From: Miltoncostaea sp963823515
GTDB taxonomy: Bacteria; Actinomycetota; Thermoleophilia; Miltoncostaeales; Miltoncostaeaceae
Reading direction: 5' to 3'
Assembly: GCA_963823515.1 (NCBI GenBank)
Contig: CAWGMB010000014.1
Coordinates: 62,001-126,000, forward strand
Length of the DNA: 64,000 bases
Numbering within the stretch: the first letter of the stretch is position 1; each line of letters starts with the position of its first letter. The notes below the pieces were generated by a model that ran no database searches, was not told the origin of the DNA, and was given only the letters and a program-made list of their open reading frames with translations. The translations under genes were made by a program, and so were the position numbers. Below, in pieces: positions 41,892-50,610 of the stretch.

Positions 41892-42569
41892 GTGTCTAGC
41901 GTCTCCGTCGCCGGGGCCTCCTGTCAGCCCGGGCCCTCCCCCACCGCCCGGGCCCTGCGGCTCGAGGGGCTGCGCGCCGAGGGCCCCGAGGCGCTGCGCA
42001 CCCTGCTGTCGGAGCTCCCCGACCCGCCCTGGGACGCCGAGGTCGCCGAGGGCGATTCCGTCGGCCCGCTGCTGGCCGCGGAGGGCTTCGAGCCCTACGC
42101 CCGCATGGCCGTCATGGCACGCGCGATCGCGGGGCTGCCCCGTGCGCCCTACGTGTCCGGCGTGAGCGTCGAGCCCTACCGCAACGAGTGGTCGGAGGCG
42201 TTCGTCGCGGCCGAGGGCATGGCGATGGAGGGCCTCGCAGCGTTCGGTGAGATGGGCCAGCCGACCGGCTACGAGGAGGCCGAGGGCTTCGACGCCTTCT
42301 CGGTCGCCCGCGACGAGCGCGACATGCTGGGCTTCGCGCAGGCCATGCTCCCCGAGGGGTGGATCAACTGGATGGGCGTCGTGCCCGCCAAACGCCGAAT
42401 GGGGATCGGCCGGCTGCTGATATCCGACCTCGCCCGCCAGGTCTCCGAGGCCCGCGGGACGCACCTGGCCTCGCTGGTGGAGGTGGGCACCCCCGGAGAG
42501 GAGTTCCTGCGCGCCCTCGGGTTCCGGCCACGTGGAGGGCTGCGCACCCTGATGATCCGCCGGGCCTGA
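41892..42569 (+). CDS. GNAT-family acetyltransferase
   Basis: A 225-residue protein. The N-terminal half resembles a degenerate GNAT fold. The C-terminal half has the acetyl-CoA motif NWMGVVPAKRRMGIGRLLISDLARQV, with the pattern R/Q-x-x-G-x-G/A, followed by GEEFLRALGFRPRGGLRTLMI. Substrate unknown. The GTG start overlaps the stop of a 33-codon open stretch beginning with CTG at 41801, which could be a leader. Confidence 0.8.
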   Translation: MSSVSVAGASCQPGPSPTARALRLEGLRAEGPEALRTLLSELPDPPWDAEVAEGDSVGPLLAAEGFEPYARMAVMARAIAGLPRAPYVSGVSVEPYRNEWSEAFVAAEGMAMEGLAAFGEMGQPTGYEEAEGFDAFSVARDERDMLGFAQAMLPEGWINWMGVVPAKRRMGIGRLLISDLARQVSEARGTHLASLVEVGTPGEEFLRALGFRPRGGLRTLMIRRA

Positions 42570-42622
42570 TCTCCCGGCCGCCCGAGGCGGTCGTCCCGTC
42601 GCGGAAGGACGCCTGGAGGGCC

Positions 42623-42667
42623 GGACGCGCCGATTGGCGTCGACGGCCCGCGCCAATTGGCGCGTCC
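42623..42667. terminator. paired CAATTG palindrome hairpin between convergent genes (copy 6)
   Basis: The arms 42623-42639 and 42651-42667 pair with one mismatch over 17 bases and contain the GCGCCAATTGGCG core. The loop is 11 bases. It lies between the GNAT gene and ppk2, which converge, so it may end both. Confidence 0.75.
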
Positions 42668-42707
42668 CGTCGACGCCCCCCCGGACGCCCACGGCCCGCG
42701 GATCCCC

Positions 42708-43517
42708 CTACGGGAAGACGTCCGGGACGAAGGTCTGCTCGTGCATCGGCGGGCGCACGTAGGCGTCCTCGCGGCGCGGGGGCAGGACCATCGGCTTCGG
42801 GGTGAGATCCTCGTACGGGATCATGCCGAGCAGGTGGGAGATGCAGTTGATGCGGGCGCGTCGCTTGTCGTCGGCCTCGACCACGAACCAGGGTGCCTGC
42901 TTGGTGTCGGTGTGGGCGAACATCGCGTCCTTGGCCCGCGAGTACTCGACCCAGTTCTCGCGTGACTTCAGGTCCATCGGGCTGAGCTTCCAGCGCTTGG
43001 TGGGGTCGTCGATGCGATCCTGGAAGCGTCTCTCCTGCTCGGAGTCGCTCACCGAGAACCAGTACTTGACCAGGATGATCCCCGAGCGGATGAGCATGCG
43101 CTCGAACTCCGGGCAGCTGCGCAGGAACTCGCGGTACTCGTCCTCGTCGCAGAAGCCCATCACGCGCTCGACGCCGGCGCGGTTGTACCAGGAGCGGTCG
43201 AGGAGGACCACCTCGCCCGCCGACGGCAGGTGGGCGACGTAGCGCTGGAAGTACCACTGCGTCCGCTCGCGCTCGGTCGGCGCCGTCAGGGCCACCACCC
43301 GACAGATGCGCGGGCTGAGGGACTCGGTGATGCGCTTGATGACGCCGCCCTTGCCGGCCGCGTCGCGCCCCTCGAAGATGACCAGCACGCGCAGGCCCCG
43401 GTGCTTGACCCACTCGTGCATCTTCACGAGCTCGATCTGCAGGCGCGCGAGCTCGGCCTCGTAGACCGCCCGGTCGAGGCGGCGGACCTTCTGGACGTTC
43501 TCGACCTTCTTGGCCAT
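42708..43517 (-). CDS. ppk2: polyphosphate kinase 2
   Basis: A 269-residue single-domain PPK2: Walker A EGRDAAGKGGVIKRI, YFQRYVAHLPSAGEVVLLDRSWYNRAGVERVMGF for Walker B, lid module QERRFQDRIDDPTKRWKLSPMDL, and a C-terminal PWFVVEADDKRRARINCISHLL. It transfers phosphate between polyphosphate and nucleoside diphosphates or monophosphates; the length fits the single-domain class. The ATG at 43517 has GGGGAGG upstream. It is followed closely by the cysK gene upstream in the same direction. Confidence 0.93.
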   Translation of the reverse strand: MAKKVENVQKVRRLDRAVYEAELARLQIELVKMHEWVKHRGLRVLVIFEGRDAAGKGGVIKRITESLSPRICRVVALTAPTERERTQWYFQRYVAHLPSAGEVVLLDRSWYNRAGVERVMGFCDEDEYREFLRSCPEFERMLIRSGIILVKYWFSVSDSEQERRFQDRIDDPTKRWKLSPMDLKSRENWVEYSRAKDAMFAHTDTKQAPWFVVEADDKRRARINCISHLLGMIPYEDLTPKPMVLPPRREDAYVRPPMHEQTFVPDVFP

Positions 43518-43543
43518 CGATCCTCCCCGGGAGGGGTGGGCCG

Positions 43544-44470
43544 CTACGCCTCGTCGAAGAGCGGGGTGCTCAGGTAGCGCTCGCCCGTGTCGCAGAGGAA
43601 GGTAACGACCGTCAGGCCCGCGTTGTCGGGCCGCCGGGCCAACTCGCACGCCGCCCATACGTTCGCGCCGCCACTGATCCCGACCAGGATGCCCTCCTCA
43701 CGGGCGAGGCGTCGCGCCATCGCGAACGCGTCATCGGCCGTGCAGGTGACGACCTCGTCGTAGATCGCGGTGTTGAGCACCCCCGGCACGAAGCCCGCGC
43801 CGATTCCCTGGATCTTGTGCGGGCCCGGGGCACCGCCGGAGAGCACCGGCGAGTCGGCGGGCTCGACCGCCACGGCGCGGAAGCCGGGCCGCCGTTCCTT
43901 GATGACCTCGGCGACGCCGGTGATCGATCCGCCCGTCCCCACGCCGGCGACCAGGATGTCGATCTCACCGCCGGTGTCGGCCCAGATCTCCTCGCCCGTG
44001 GTCCGGCGGTGGGCCTCGGGGTTGGCGGGATTCTGGAACTGCTGAGGGACGAACGCGCCCTCGGTCTCCGCGGCGATCTCCTCGGCCCGCGCGATCGCCC
44101 CGCGCATGCCCTCCGCGCCCGGCGTCAGCACGAGCTCGGCCCCGTAGGCCCGAAGGAGCGTGCGGCGCTCGACGCTCATCGTCTCGGGCATCGTGAGGAT
44201 GCAGCGGTAGCCCTTGGCCGCGCAGACGAACGCCAGCGCGATGCCGGTGTTGCCCGAGGTCGGCTCGACCACGACGCTGCCCGGCGTCAGCCGGCCGTCC
44301 GCCTCGGCGGCCTCGATCATGGCGAGCCCGATCCGGTCCTTGACCGAGCCGGCCGGGTTCATCGACTCGAGCTTGCCGAGGATCGTGGCGCCCGCGCCCT
44401 CACCGATGCGGTTGAGGCGCACCAGGGGAGTGCGGCCGACAAGCTCCGTGATGGAGTCGACGATGGGCAC
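43544..44470 (-). CDS. cysK: cysteine synthase (O-acetylserine sulfhydrylase)
   Basis: A 308-residue PLP enzyme. SITELVGRTPLVRLNRI starts it. ILGKLESMNPAGSVKDRIGLAMI holds the PLP Lys, and PTSGNTGIALAFVCAAKGYRCI the substrate loop. QQFQNPANPEAHRRTTGEEIW, GVGTGGSITGVAEVIKE and GISGGANVWAACELA are family segments. It makes cysteine from O-acetylserine and sulfide, completing the pathway with cysE. The GTG start gives the usual N-terminus. Confidence 0.95.
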   Translation of the reverse strand: MPIVDSITELVGRTPLVRLNRIGEGAGATILGKLESMNPAGSVKDRIGLAMIEAAEADGRLTPGSVVVEPTSGNTGIALAFVCAAKGYRCILTMPETMSVERRTLLRAYGAELVLTPGAEGMRGAIARAEEIAAETEGAFVPQQFQNPANPEAHRRTTGEEIWADTGGEIDILVAGVGTGGSITGVAEVIKERRPGFRAVAVEPADSPVLSGGAPGPHKIQGIGAGFVPGVLNTAIYDEVVTCTADDAFAMARRLAREEGILVGISGGANVWAACELARRPDNAGLTVVTFLCDTGERYLSTPLFDEA

Positions 44471-44502
44471 GGCGGAACCCTACCAGCGCCGCGGAGACGG
44501 CT

Positions 44503-45496
44503 TCACACGACCGCCGACATCAACGCCGACAGGTCCACCTGCGGCCGCGCGCCCAGGTGGGAGATGACCTCGGCCGCCGACAGCGAGCCGAGCGTGGCGC
44601 ACTCGGCCATGCCGAGGCCGTTCGCCAGCCCGTGAAGGAAGCCCGCCGCGTAGAGGTCGCCGGCGCCCGTCGTGTCGACGAGGCTCTCGACCGGCGCTGC
44701 GGGCACCTCGACGGTGTCGTCGGCCGTCACCACCATCGATCCGTGCTCCGAGCGGGTGATCACGACGATCTCGCTGCGCCCCCGGACGGCGGACACGGCG
44801 GCCGACAGGTCGCGGGTGTCGGTCAGGGCGAAGATCTCCTCCTCGTTGGCGAAGAGCAGATCGACGTCGTTCTCGACGAGGGCCCGGAACTCCTCGAGGT
44901 GGCGCTCCACGCAGAAGGAGTCCGACAGGGTCAGCGACACCCGCCGTCCGGCCTCATGGGCCGCGGCCATGGCGACGCGGAAGGCGCTCTTGGCGCGCGG
45001 CTTGTCCCAGAGGTAGCCCTCCAGGTAGAGGATCGAGGAGGCCGCGATCAGGTCGGTGTCGACGTCCTCGGGGCCGAGCTCGACGGCGGCGCCGAGGTAG
45101 GTTGAACATCGTGCGGTGGGCGTCCGGCGTCACGAGGATGTGGCTGCGGGCCGTCTCGGGGCCCTCCGGCGCGGCGGGGACGTCGAAGCGGACGCCGGCG
45201 GCACGGATGTCGTGGCCGAAGATCATCCCCAGCTCGTCGTCGCGGACCTTGCCGATGTACGCCGCCCGGCTGCCGAACGAGGCGGCGCCGACCATGCTGT
45301 TCGCCGCCGCCCCGCCCGACATCTCGATCGCCGGACCCATGCGGCTGTAGAGCTCGACGGCGCGCTCCAGCTCGATGAGGGTCATCGAGCCCTTGGGCAG
45401 CCCCTCGGCCTCCAGGAAGCCGTCGTCGCAGTGCGACAGGACGTCAACGATGGCGTTGCCGATCCCGACGACGTCGAACCTCGTAGTCTTCGTCAT
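44503..45496 (-). pseudogene. PfkB-family adenosine kinase, single frameshift
   Basis: Residues 1-132 (RFDVVGIGNAIVDVLSHCDDGFL, MSGGAAANSMVGAASFGSRAAYIGKVRDDELG) are in one frame. The remainder (EEIFALTD, TRSEHGSMVV, DTTGAGDLYAAGFLHGLANGLG with the catalytic Asp) continues in another. The break is near 45097-45106, where HRTM should lead to NTYLGAAVELGPEDV; one extra base is present. A single shift could be a sequencing error. Nearby genes of the same pathway are clearly decayed, which favours a real defect. Full length would be about 330 residues. Confidence 0.8.
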
Positions 45497-45605
45497 ACCT
45501 CTCCCTCCTCGTGAACCCGCGGGATCCTAGCGCCCGCGAGATGGGACGCCCCCGGTCACCGGGAGGTGAGGTTCCCACCGGTTGATCCACAGCCTGTCGG
45601 AAAGC

Positions 45606-45720
45606 TCAGACGGCGAGCCTCGCGAGCGCCCCCGCCAGCACCTGCGTGCCACGGGCGATCTCCTCGGAGGAGGTGAACTCGTCCGGCCGATGGCTGATGC
45701 CGCCCGCCGACCCCCGCTCC
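45606..45720 (-). pseudogene. C-terminal fragment of an M20-type amidohydrolase
   Basis: In the 225-base gap between the adenosine kinase and deoA, one frame encodes GGISHRPDEFTSSEEIARG followed by TQVLAGALARLAV and a stop. This matches the C-terminal His-containing segment of M20 allantoate/N-carbamoyl-amino-acid amidohydrolases. Nothing upstream continues it: deoA ends directly beside it. It looks like the remnant of a gene removed by deletion. Confidence 0.65.
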
Positions 45721-45722
45721 GC

Positions 45723-47003
45723 TCAGGGTGCGGCAACCCTCTCGAGGATGCGCGAGCCGGGCCCGACGGGCGGGTCGCCCAGCCGGATCGCATCCGCGAA
45801 GGCGGCGCGCCCGGCCTCCATGTGGGGTGCGTCGTCCGCGTGGAGCTCGGCGAGCAACTGCCCCGCCACGACGGCGTCACCCGGCGAGACCCTGAGGACG
45901 ATCCCCGCGGACGGGCTCACCGCGTCCTCCTTGCGGGCCCGGCCGGCGCCCAGGCGCACCGCCGCGATGCCGACCGCCAGGGCGTCCACGGCCGCGACGG
46001 TGCCGCCCTCCCGGGCGCGGACCTCCTCCACGAGAGCCGCGCGCGGCAGGGGGGCGTCGGGGTCGCCGCCCTGGGCGCGCACCATCATCCGCCAGCGATC
46101 CATGGCGCGCCCGTCGGCCAGCGCCTCGGCCGGGTCGGCGTCGATGCCGGCGAGGGCGAGCATCTCGCGCGCCAGGGCCAGGGTCACCTCGACCACGTCG
46201 GCCGGGCCGCCGCCCTGCAGCACCCCGATCGCCTCGGCCACCTCGAGTCCGTTGCCCGCGGCGCGCCCGAGCGGCGTGTCCATGTCGGTGAGCAGCGCCA
46301 CCGTGCGCACGCCGTGCGTCTCGCCCAGCCCGACCATCGTGCGCGCCAGCTCAAGGGCCCGGCCGCGGTCGTGCATGAACGCCCCGACCCCCACCTTCAC
46401 GTCGAGCACCAGGGCCGCGGTGCCCTCGGCGATCTTCTTCGACATGATCGAGCTCGCGATCAGGGGGATCGACTCGACGGTGCCGGTCACGTCGCGCAGC
46501 GCGTAGAGCTTGCCGTCGGCCGGCGCGAGGTCGCTGCCCGCCGCGCAGATGACCGCGCCGATGTCGGCCAACTGGCGCACGAAGGCGTCGCCCGAGAGGT
46601 CCGAGCGGAACCCGGGGATCGCCTCGAGCTTGTCGAGCGTCCCGCCGGTGTACCCGAGCCCCCGCCCGGAGAGTCGCGGCACGGCCGCCCCGCACGCGGC
46701 CACCAGCGGGCAGAGCGCAAGCGAGATCTTGTCGCCGACCCCGCCGGTGGAGTGCTTGTCGACCGTCGGCATCGGAACGGACGACAGATCGAGCCGTCCG
46801 CCCGAGAGGACCATCGCGTCGGTCCAGGCGGCCAACTCGCGCGGCGTGAGGCCGCGGAAGAAGATGGCCATCAGCAGCGCGGAGGCCTGCTCGTCGGCGA
46901 CCTCGCCGCGGACGTAGGCGTCGAGGAACCATCCGATCTGCTCGTCGGTGAGGTCGGCCCCGTCGCGCTTGGCGGTGATCACCTCCACGGCGGAGATGCT
47001 CAC
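45723..47003 (-). CDS. deoA: thymidine phosphorylase
   Basis: A 426-residue pyrimidine-nucleoside phosphorylase. MAIFFRGLTPRELAAWTDAMVLSGGRLDL, TVDKHSTGGVGDKISLALCPLVAACG (phosphate and nucleoside binding) and RGLGYTGGTLDKLEAIPGF are hallmark segments, and SIMSKKIAEGTAALVLDVKVGVGAFM contains the family Lys. The C-terminal alpha/beta domain is complete. It cleaves thymidine or deoxyuridine to base plus deoxyribose 1-phosphate. The GTG overlaps the cytidine deaminase stop. Confidence 0.95.
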   Translation of the reverse strand: MSISAVEVITAKRDGADLTDEQIGWFLDAYVRGEVADEQASALLMAIFFRGLTPRELAAWTDAMVLSGGRLDLSSVPMPTVDKHSTGGVGDKISLALCPLVAACGAAVPRLSGRGLGYTGGTLDKLEAIPGFRSDLSGDAFVRQLADIGAVICAAGSDLAPADGKLYALRDVTGTVESIPLIASSIMSKKIAEGTAALVLDVKVGVGAFMHDRGRALELARTMVGLGETHGVRTVALLTDMDTPLGRAAGNGLEVAEAIGVLQGGGPADVVEVTLALAREMLALAGIDADPAEALADGRAMDRWRMMVRAQGGDPDAPLPRAALVEEVRAREGGTVAAVDALAVGIAAVRLGAGRARKEDAVSPSAGIVLRVSPGDAVVAGQLLAELHADDAPHMEAGRAAFADAIRLGDPPVGPGSRILERVAAP

Positions 47004-47407
47004 CGGCCCGCCCTCGCCGCGACGTCGCCGGGTCCGAAGGCCTCGGGGAGCAGGTCGCCGAGGGTCGTGGGCTCCCCGCCCCCGCCCGCGTCCACCGCGA
47101 TGGCCGCGCCGCCGTGCTCGTAGAGGAGCTGACGGCAGCGCCCGCAGGGCGCCAGCGGCGCCCCGTCGCCGGCCACGATCGCGACGGCCACCAGGCGCCC
47201 GCCGCCGGTGGCCGCCAGGTCGCAGATCAGCCCGCACTCGGCGCAGAGCGTGACCCCGTAGCTCGCGTTCTCGACGTTGCACCCGCGCACGAGGCGGCCG
47301 TCCTCGGTGACCCCGCACGCGCCGACCAGGACGCCCGAGTAGGGGGCGTACGAGCGCTCGGTCATCGCCACGGCTTCGCGGCGCAGGAGCGGCCAGTCGA
47401 TGCTCAA
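47000..47407 (-). CDS. cdd: cytidine deaminase, TTG start
   Basis: A 135-residue protein: RSYAPYSGVLVGACGV, then NVENASYGVTLCAECGLICDLA with the zinc Cys and catalytic Glu, and APCGRCRQLLYEHGG with the other two zinc Cys. It deaminates cytidine and deoxycytidine. The TTG start at 47407 overlaps the HAD-gene stop (TTGA) and restores the typical N-terminal helix. An internal ATG at 47365 would cut the protein short. Confidence 0.92.
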   Translation of the reverse strand: MSIDWPLLRREAVAMTERSYAPYSGVLVGACGVTEDGRLVRGCNVENASYGVTLCAECGLICDLAATGGGRLVAVAIVAGDGAPLAPCGRCRQLLYEHGGAAIAVDAGGGGEPTTLGDLLPEAFGPGDVAARAGR

Positions 47408-48114
47408 CCCGGCCCCTCCCCCGTCAACACCGCGATCGCCGCCGGGGCCTCGCGGATCTCGGTGACCCGGGCGAGTCTCGGATGGGACTCCTCGAGCTCG
47501 GCGTGCTCGAGCGCCCAGGTGACGTGGTACGGGACGTGGACGCCCGCACCCCCCAGCTCCAGCACCGGCGCGATGTCCGACCGCACCGAGTTGCCGATCA
47601 TGCAGAAGCCCCGGGGCTCGGCGCCCATCGCCGCGACCACCCGCGCGTAGGTCGGCGTGTCCTTCTCGGCGACGATCTCGACCCGCTCGAAGAGCTCCGA
47701 GACCCCCGAGGCGGCGACCTTCGACTCCTGGTGGAAGAGGTCTCCCTTGGTGATGAGCACGAGGCGGTGATCGCGCCCCAGCACGTCGATCGTGTCGGCG
47801 ACGCCCTCGAGGAGCTCGACCGGGTGCGTCAGGAGTTCCTTGCCCATGGAGATGATGCGCTCGATGTGGACGCCGTCGATCCGGTGCCGCGTGAGCGTGA
47901 GGGCCGTCTCGATCATCGAGAGCGTGAACCCCTTCACTCCGTAGCCGAACACACCGAGGTTGCGCCGCTCCGACTCCAGGAGCGCCGCCGCCGCCGTCTC
48001 TGCGTTGACCCACGGCGCGAGCAGCTCGACGAACGCCTGCTCGGTGACGTGGAAGTGCCCCTCGCTGTGCCAGAGGGTGTCGTCGCCGTCGATCCCGATG
48101 ACCTCGATCGCCAT
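47404..48114 (-). CDS. HAD-family hydrolase
   Basis: A 236-residue phosphatase-type protein. Motif I is GIDGDDTLWHSEGHF, with Asp nucleophile and general acid Asp. Motif II is LVLITKGD, the Lys of motif III is in FHQESKVAAS, and motif IV is CMIGNSVRSDIAPVL. The cap is helical. It may dephosphorylate a nucleotide or sugar phosphate of the salvage pathway; this is inference from its place in the operon between add and cdd. Confidence 0.88.
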   Translation of the reverse strand: MAIEVIGIDGDDTLWHSEGHFHVTEQAFVELLAPWVNAETAAAALLESERRNLGVFGYGVKGFTLSMIETALTLTRHRIDGVHIERIISMGKELLTHPVELLEGVADTIDVLGRDHRLVLITKGDLFHQESKVAASGVSELFERVEIVAEKDTPTYARVVAAMGAEPRGFCMIGNSVRSDIAPVLELGGAGVHVPYHVTWALEHAELEESHPRLARVTEIREAPAAIAVLTGEGPG

Positions 48115-48184
48115 GGGCGCGATTGTAGGGGCCCCCGCGGAGGTCGCCCTTCGGAACGGCTGTCTGGTGGTCTAGCGTCGGCTC

Positions 48185-49258
48185 ATGACAATCGAATCGG
48201 ACGACATCCTCCGCGCCCCGAAGGTGCTCCTGCACGATCACCTGGACGGGGGCCTGCGCCCGCGCACCATCGTGGAGCTTGCGGCCGAGTCGGGCTACGC
48301 GGGGCTTCCCAGCACCGACCCGCAGGAGCTGCGCGGCCTCATCTCGCGCGGCGCCAACCGCAACGACCTGGTCCTCTACCTCGAGACCTTCGCCCACACG
48401 GTCGCGGTCATGCAGACCCGCGACGCGCTGGAGCGGGTCGCGTCCGAGTGCGCCCAGGACCTGGCCGCCGACGGCGTGGTCTACGCTGAGATCCGCTTCG
48501 CGCCCGAGCTCCATATCGAGCGCGGCCTCACGCTCGACGAGGTCGTCGAGGCGGTGATCGCCGGCTTCGCGCGCGGCTCAGCCGGCACGCAGCTGACGAT
48601 CCGCGTGCTCTGCTCGGCGATGCGCCAGCAGGCGAGCAGCGTGCAGATCGCGGAGCTGGCGCTCCGGCATCGCGACGCCGGCGTCGTGGGCTTCGACATC
48701 GCCGGCCCGGAGGCCGGCTTCCCGCCGTCCCGCCACCTCGACGCCTTCTCGCTGATCATGCGCGAGAACTTCCACATCACCATCCACGCCGGCGAGGCGT
48801 TCGGGCTGCCCTCCATCGCGGAGGCGCTCCACGTCTGCGGGGCCGAGCGGCTCGGTCACGGGGTGCGGATCATCGACGACATCACGATCGACGCCGACGG
48901 CAATCACCACCTCGGCCGGCTGGCCGCCTTCGTGCGCGACCGCCGTGTGCCGCTGGAGCTCTGCCCCTCGTCGAACGTCCACGTCGGCGCCGTGCCGTCG
49001 ATCGCCGACCACCCGATCGGGCTGCTCACCCGGCTGCGCTTCCGGGTGACCGTCAACACGGACAACCGGCTGATGAGCGACACCACCCTCGGCAAGGAGT
49101 TCGTGCACCTCTCGGACGCCTTCGACTGGGACCTGAACGACGTGCGCTGGGCGACGATCAACGCGATGAAGAGCGCGTTCCTGCCCTTCGACGAGCGCCT
49201 TCAGATCATCAACCGCATCATCAAGCCGGGGTTCTCGATGCTGGGGGCCGACGGCTGA
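48185..49258 (+). CDS. add: adenosine deaminase
   Basis: A 357-residue enzyme. KVLLHDHLDGGLRPRTI holds the first zinc His pair. YAEIRFAPELHIERGL, VGFDIAGPEAGFPPS, ITIHAGEAFGLPSI (zinc His plus catalytic Glu), RLGHGVRI and SSNVHVGAV follow, and VTVNTDNRLMSDTTLGKEF contains the catalytic Asp. It turns adenosine into inosine, substrate for the PNP encoded downstream. It is transcribed away from the rest of the salvage cluster, from ATG 48185. Confidence 0.95.
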   Translation: MTIESDDILRAPKVLLHDHLDGGLRPRTIVELAAESGYAGLPSTDPQELRGLISRGANRNDLVLYLETFAHTVAVMQTRDALERVASECAQDLAADGVVYAEIRFAPELHIERGLTLDEVVEAVIAGFARGSAGTQLTIRVLCSAMRQQASSVQIAELALRHRDAGVVGFDIAGPEAGFPPSRHLDAFSLIMRENFHITIHAGEAFGLPSIAEALHVCGAERLGHGVRIIDDITIDADGNHHLGRLAAFVRDRRVPLELCPSSNVHVGAVPSIADHPIGLLTRLRFRVTVNTDNRLMSDTTLGKEFVHLSDAFDWDLNDVRWATINAMKSAFLPFDERLQIINRIIKPGFSMLGADG

Positions 49259-49289
49259 CGTCCGGGCGCGCTCCGGCCCGGGTCACGAC

Positions 49290-49617
49290 CGTCGCGGCGA
49301 GCGCGCAGGCGCGCCCGAGCCGCCCACGCGTGCGCCTCGCCGGCGCGCGGACACCGCCAGCGCCGGGGTCGCCCGCTGCTCGGCCAGCGCCCGCGCCGCG
49401 TCGCGCCCGAGGGCGTCATCGCCGACGCAGGCCACGCATCACCACGGGCACGCAGAGGTGCCCGAGCCATGCGGCCGTGTCGGCCGCCGAACCGCCGGGG
49501 CGGAGCACGATCGCGGCGGGCGTGTCGCTGCCCGGAGCGAGCGGCCCGCCCATCCGCGTGATGACGTCGGTCATCACGTCGCCGAGCACGACGAACGGCG
49601 GGCCGCTCGCCGCCGTC
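49290..49617 (-). pseudogene. PfkB-family kinase remnant (psuK-like) after psuG
   Basis: Directly after the psuG stop, one frame reads SGPPFVVLGDVMTDVITRMG, then PLAPGSDTPAAIVLRPGGSA, the N-terminal part of a PfkB sugar kinase. After VPVV the reading continues in another frame (VACVGDDALGRDAARALAEQ). The protein then dissolves and nothing resembling the catalytic GAGD follows. Pseudouridine kinases commonly sit beside psuG, so this was probably psuK. The shift and truncation make it non-functional. Confidence 0.75.
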
Positions 49618-50520
49618 TCAGCCGGAGGCGAGGGCCCGCGCGATCCGGGCCGCGAGGGCCGCGTTGCGCAGCACCAGGTCCACGTTGACCCGCAGGCTCG
49701 CGCCCGCGGTGCGTTCGTGGAAGCGGCCGAGGATGAACGGGGTCACGTCCTTGCCCGTCACGCCCGCCGCCTCGGCGGCCGCGAGCGCCTCGGCCAGCAC
49801 CCGGTCGTGGAGCCCCGGATCCATCTGGAGTTCCTCGGGCAGCGGGTTGGCCACGACGAGCGCCTGGGGCAGGTCGAGCCGACGGCGCGCGGCGTGGATC
49901 GCGGCGATCTCGTCGGACGTGTCGGCCCGCCAGGGCAGGGAGTGGCCCGAATCGGCCAGGTAGAAGCCCGCCAGCCGGTCGGTGCCGTAGCCGAGCACCG
50001 GGACGGAGAGCGTCTCCAGGCGCTCCAGGGTCGCGCCCACGTCGAGTATCGACTTCACGCCGGCGCAGACCACGACGATGGGCGTCGCCGCGAGGCCGGC
50101 CAGGTCCGCCGACTCGTCGAAGGTGGTCGCGGCGTCGCGGTGCACGCCCCCCAGTCCCCCGGTGGCGAACACCCCGATCCCGGCCAGGGCGGCCAGGTGG
50201 GCCGTGCTGGCGACGGTGGTCGCCCCCGGGCGGCCGCTGACGATGGCCGGGCCGAGATCGCGCAGGCTGAGTTTGTCGACGTCGAACCCGAGCGCGAGCG
50301 CCTCGAGTGCGGCGTCGTCGAGGCCGACGCGCACCATCCCGCCCACCACCGCGATCGTCGCGGGCACCGCGCCCTCTGACCGCACGGCCTCCTCGATCTC
50401 CCCGGCGATGCGCAGGTTGTCCGGTCGCGGAAGCCCGTGGGCGATGATCGTTGACTCCAGGGCGACCACCGGCCGTCCCGCCGCCAGCGCGGCGGCCACC
50501 TCGTCGTGGACGACGATCAT
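49618..50520 (-). CDS. psuG: pseudouridine-5'-phosphate glycosidase
   Basis: A 300-residue PsuG. RPVVALESTIIAHGLPRPDNL, AVPATIAVVGGMVRVGL, SGRPGATTVASTAHLAALAGIGVFATGGLGGVHRD and VVCAGVKSILDVGATLERLETLSVPVLGYGTD are conserved. The C-terminus has ADTSDEIAAI and GKDVTPFIL. It splits pseudouridine 5'-phosphate into uracil and ribose 5-phosphate. Without a working kinase next door, the phosphate substrate must come from elsewhere. Its ATG overlaps a TGA (TGATG) of a fragment upstream. Confidence 0.93.
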   Translation of the reverse strand: MIVVHDEVAAALAAGRPVVALESTIIAHGLPRPDNLRIAGEIEEAVRSEGAVPATIAVVGGMVRVGLDDAALEALALGFDVDKLSLRDLGPAIVSGRPGATTVASTAHLAALAGIGVFATGGLGGVHRDAATTFDESADLAGLAATPIVVVCAGVKSILDVGATLERLETLSVPVLGYGTDRLAGFYLADSGHSLPWRADTSDEIAAIHAARRRLDLPQALVVANPLPEELQMDPGLHDRVLAEALAAAEAAGVTGKDVTPFILGRFHERTAGASLRVNVDLVLRNAALAARIARALASG

Positions 50521-50610
50521 CAGATCCGCGCCGGGTGCCAGACCGTGCGGATCTCGCAGTACGCCATCGCGGTTCGCAGGTCCTCGCGACCGCCTGTGCG
50601 CGTCGTGCGC
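50520..50610 (-). pseudogene. C-terminal tail of a lost enzyme gene
   Basis: Between the deoC remnant and psuG, one frame reads TGGREDLRTAMAYCEIRTVW then HPARI and a TGA that overlaps the psuG ATG. The segment looks like an enzyme C-terminus (perhaps an aldehyde dehydrogenase), but its identity is uncertain. No upstream part remains. The TGATG junction shows the lost gene once ended translationally coupled to psuG. Confidence 0.45.

Noticed and set aside
41801..41899. A 33-codon frame from CTG before the GNAT gene, with AGGAGA upstream
   Set aside because: A CTG start, no conservation evidence and no known family; mentioned only as a possible leader of the GNAT gene.
40974..44470. A cys operon uniting cysE and cysK
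   Set aside because: A plus-strand GNAT gene and ppk2 lie between them and a hairpin separates them, so they are close but not in one transcript.
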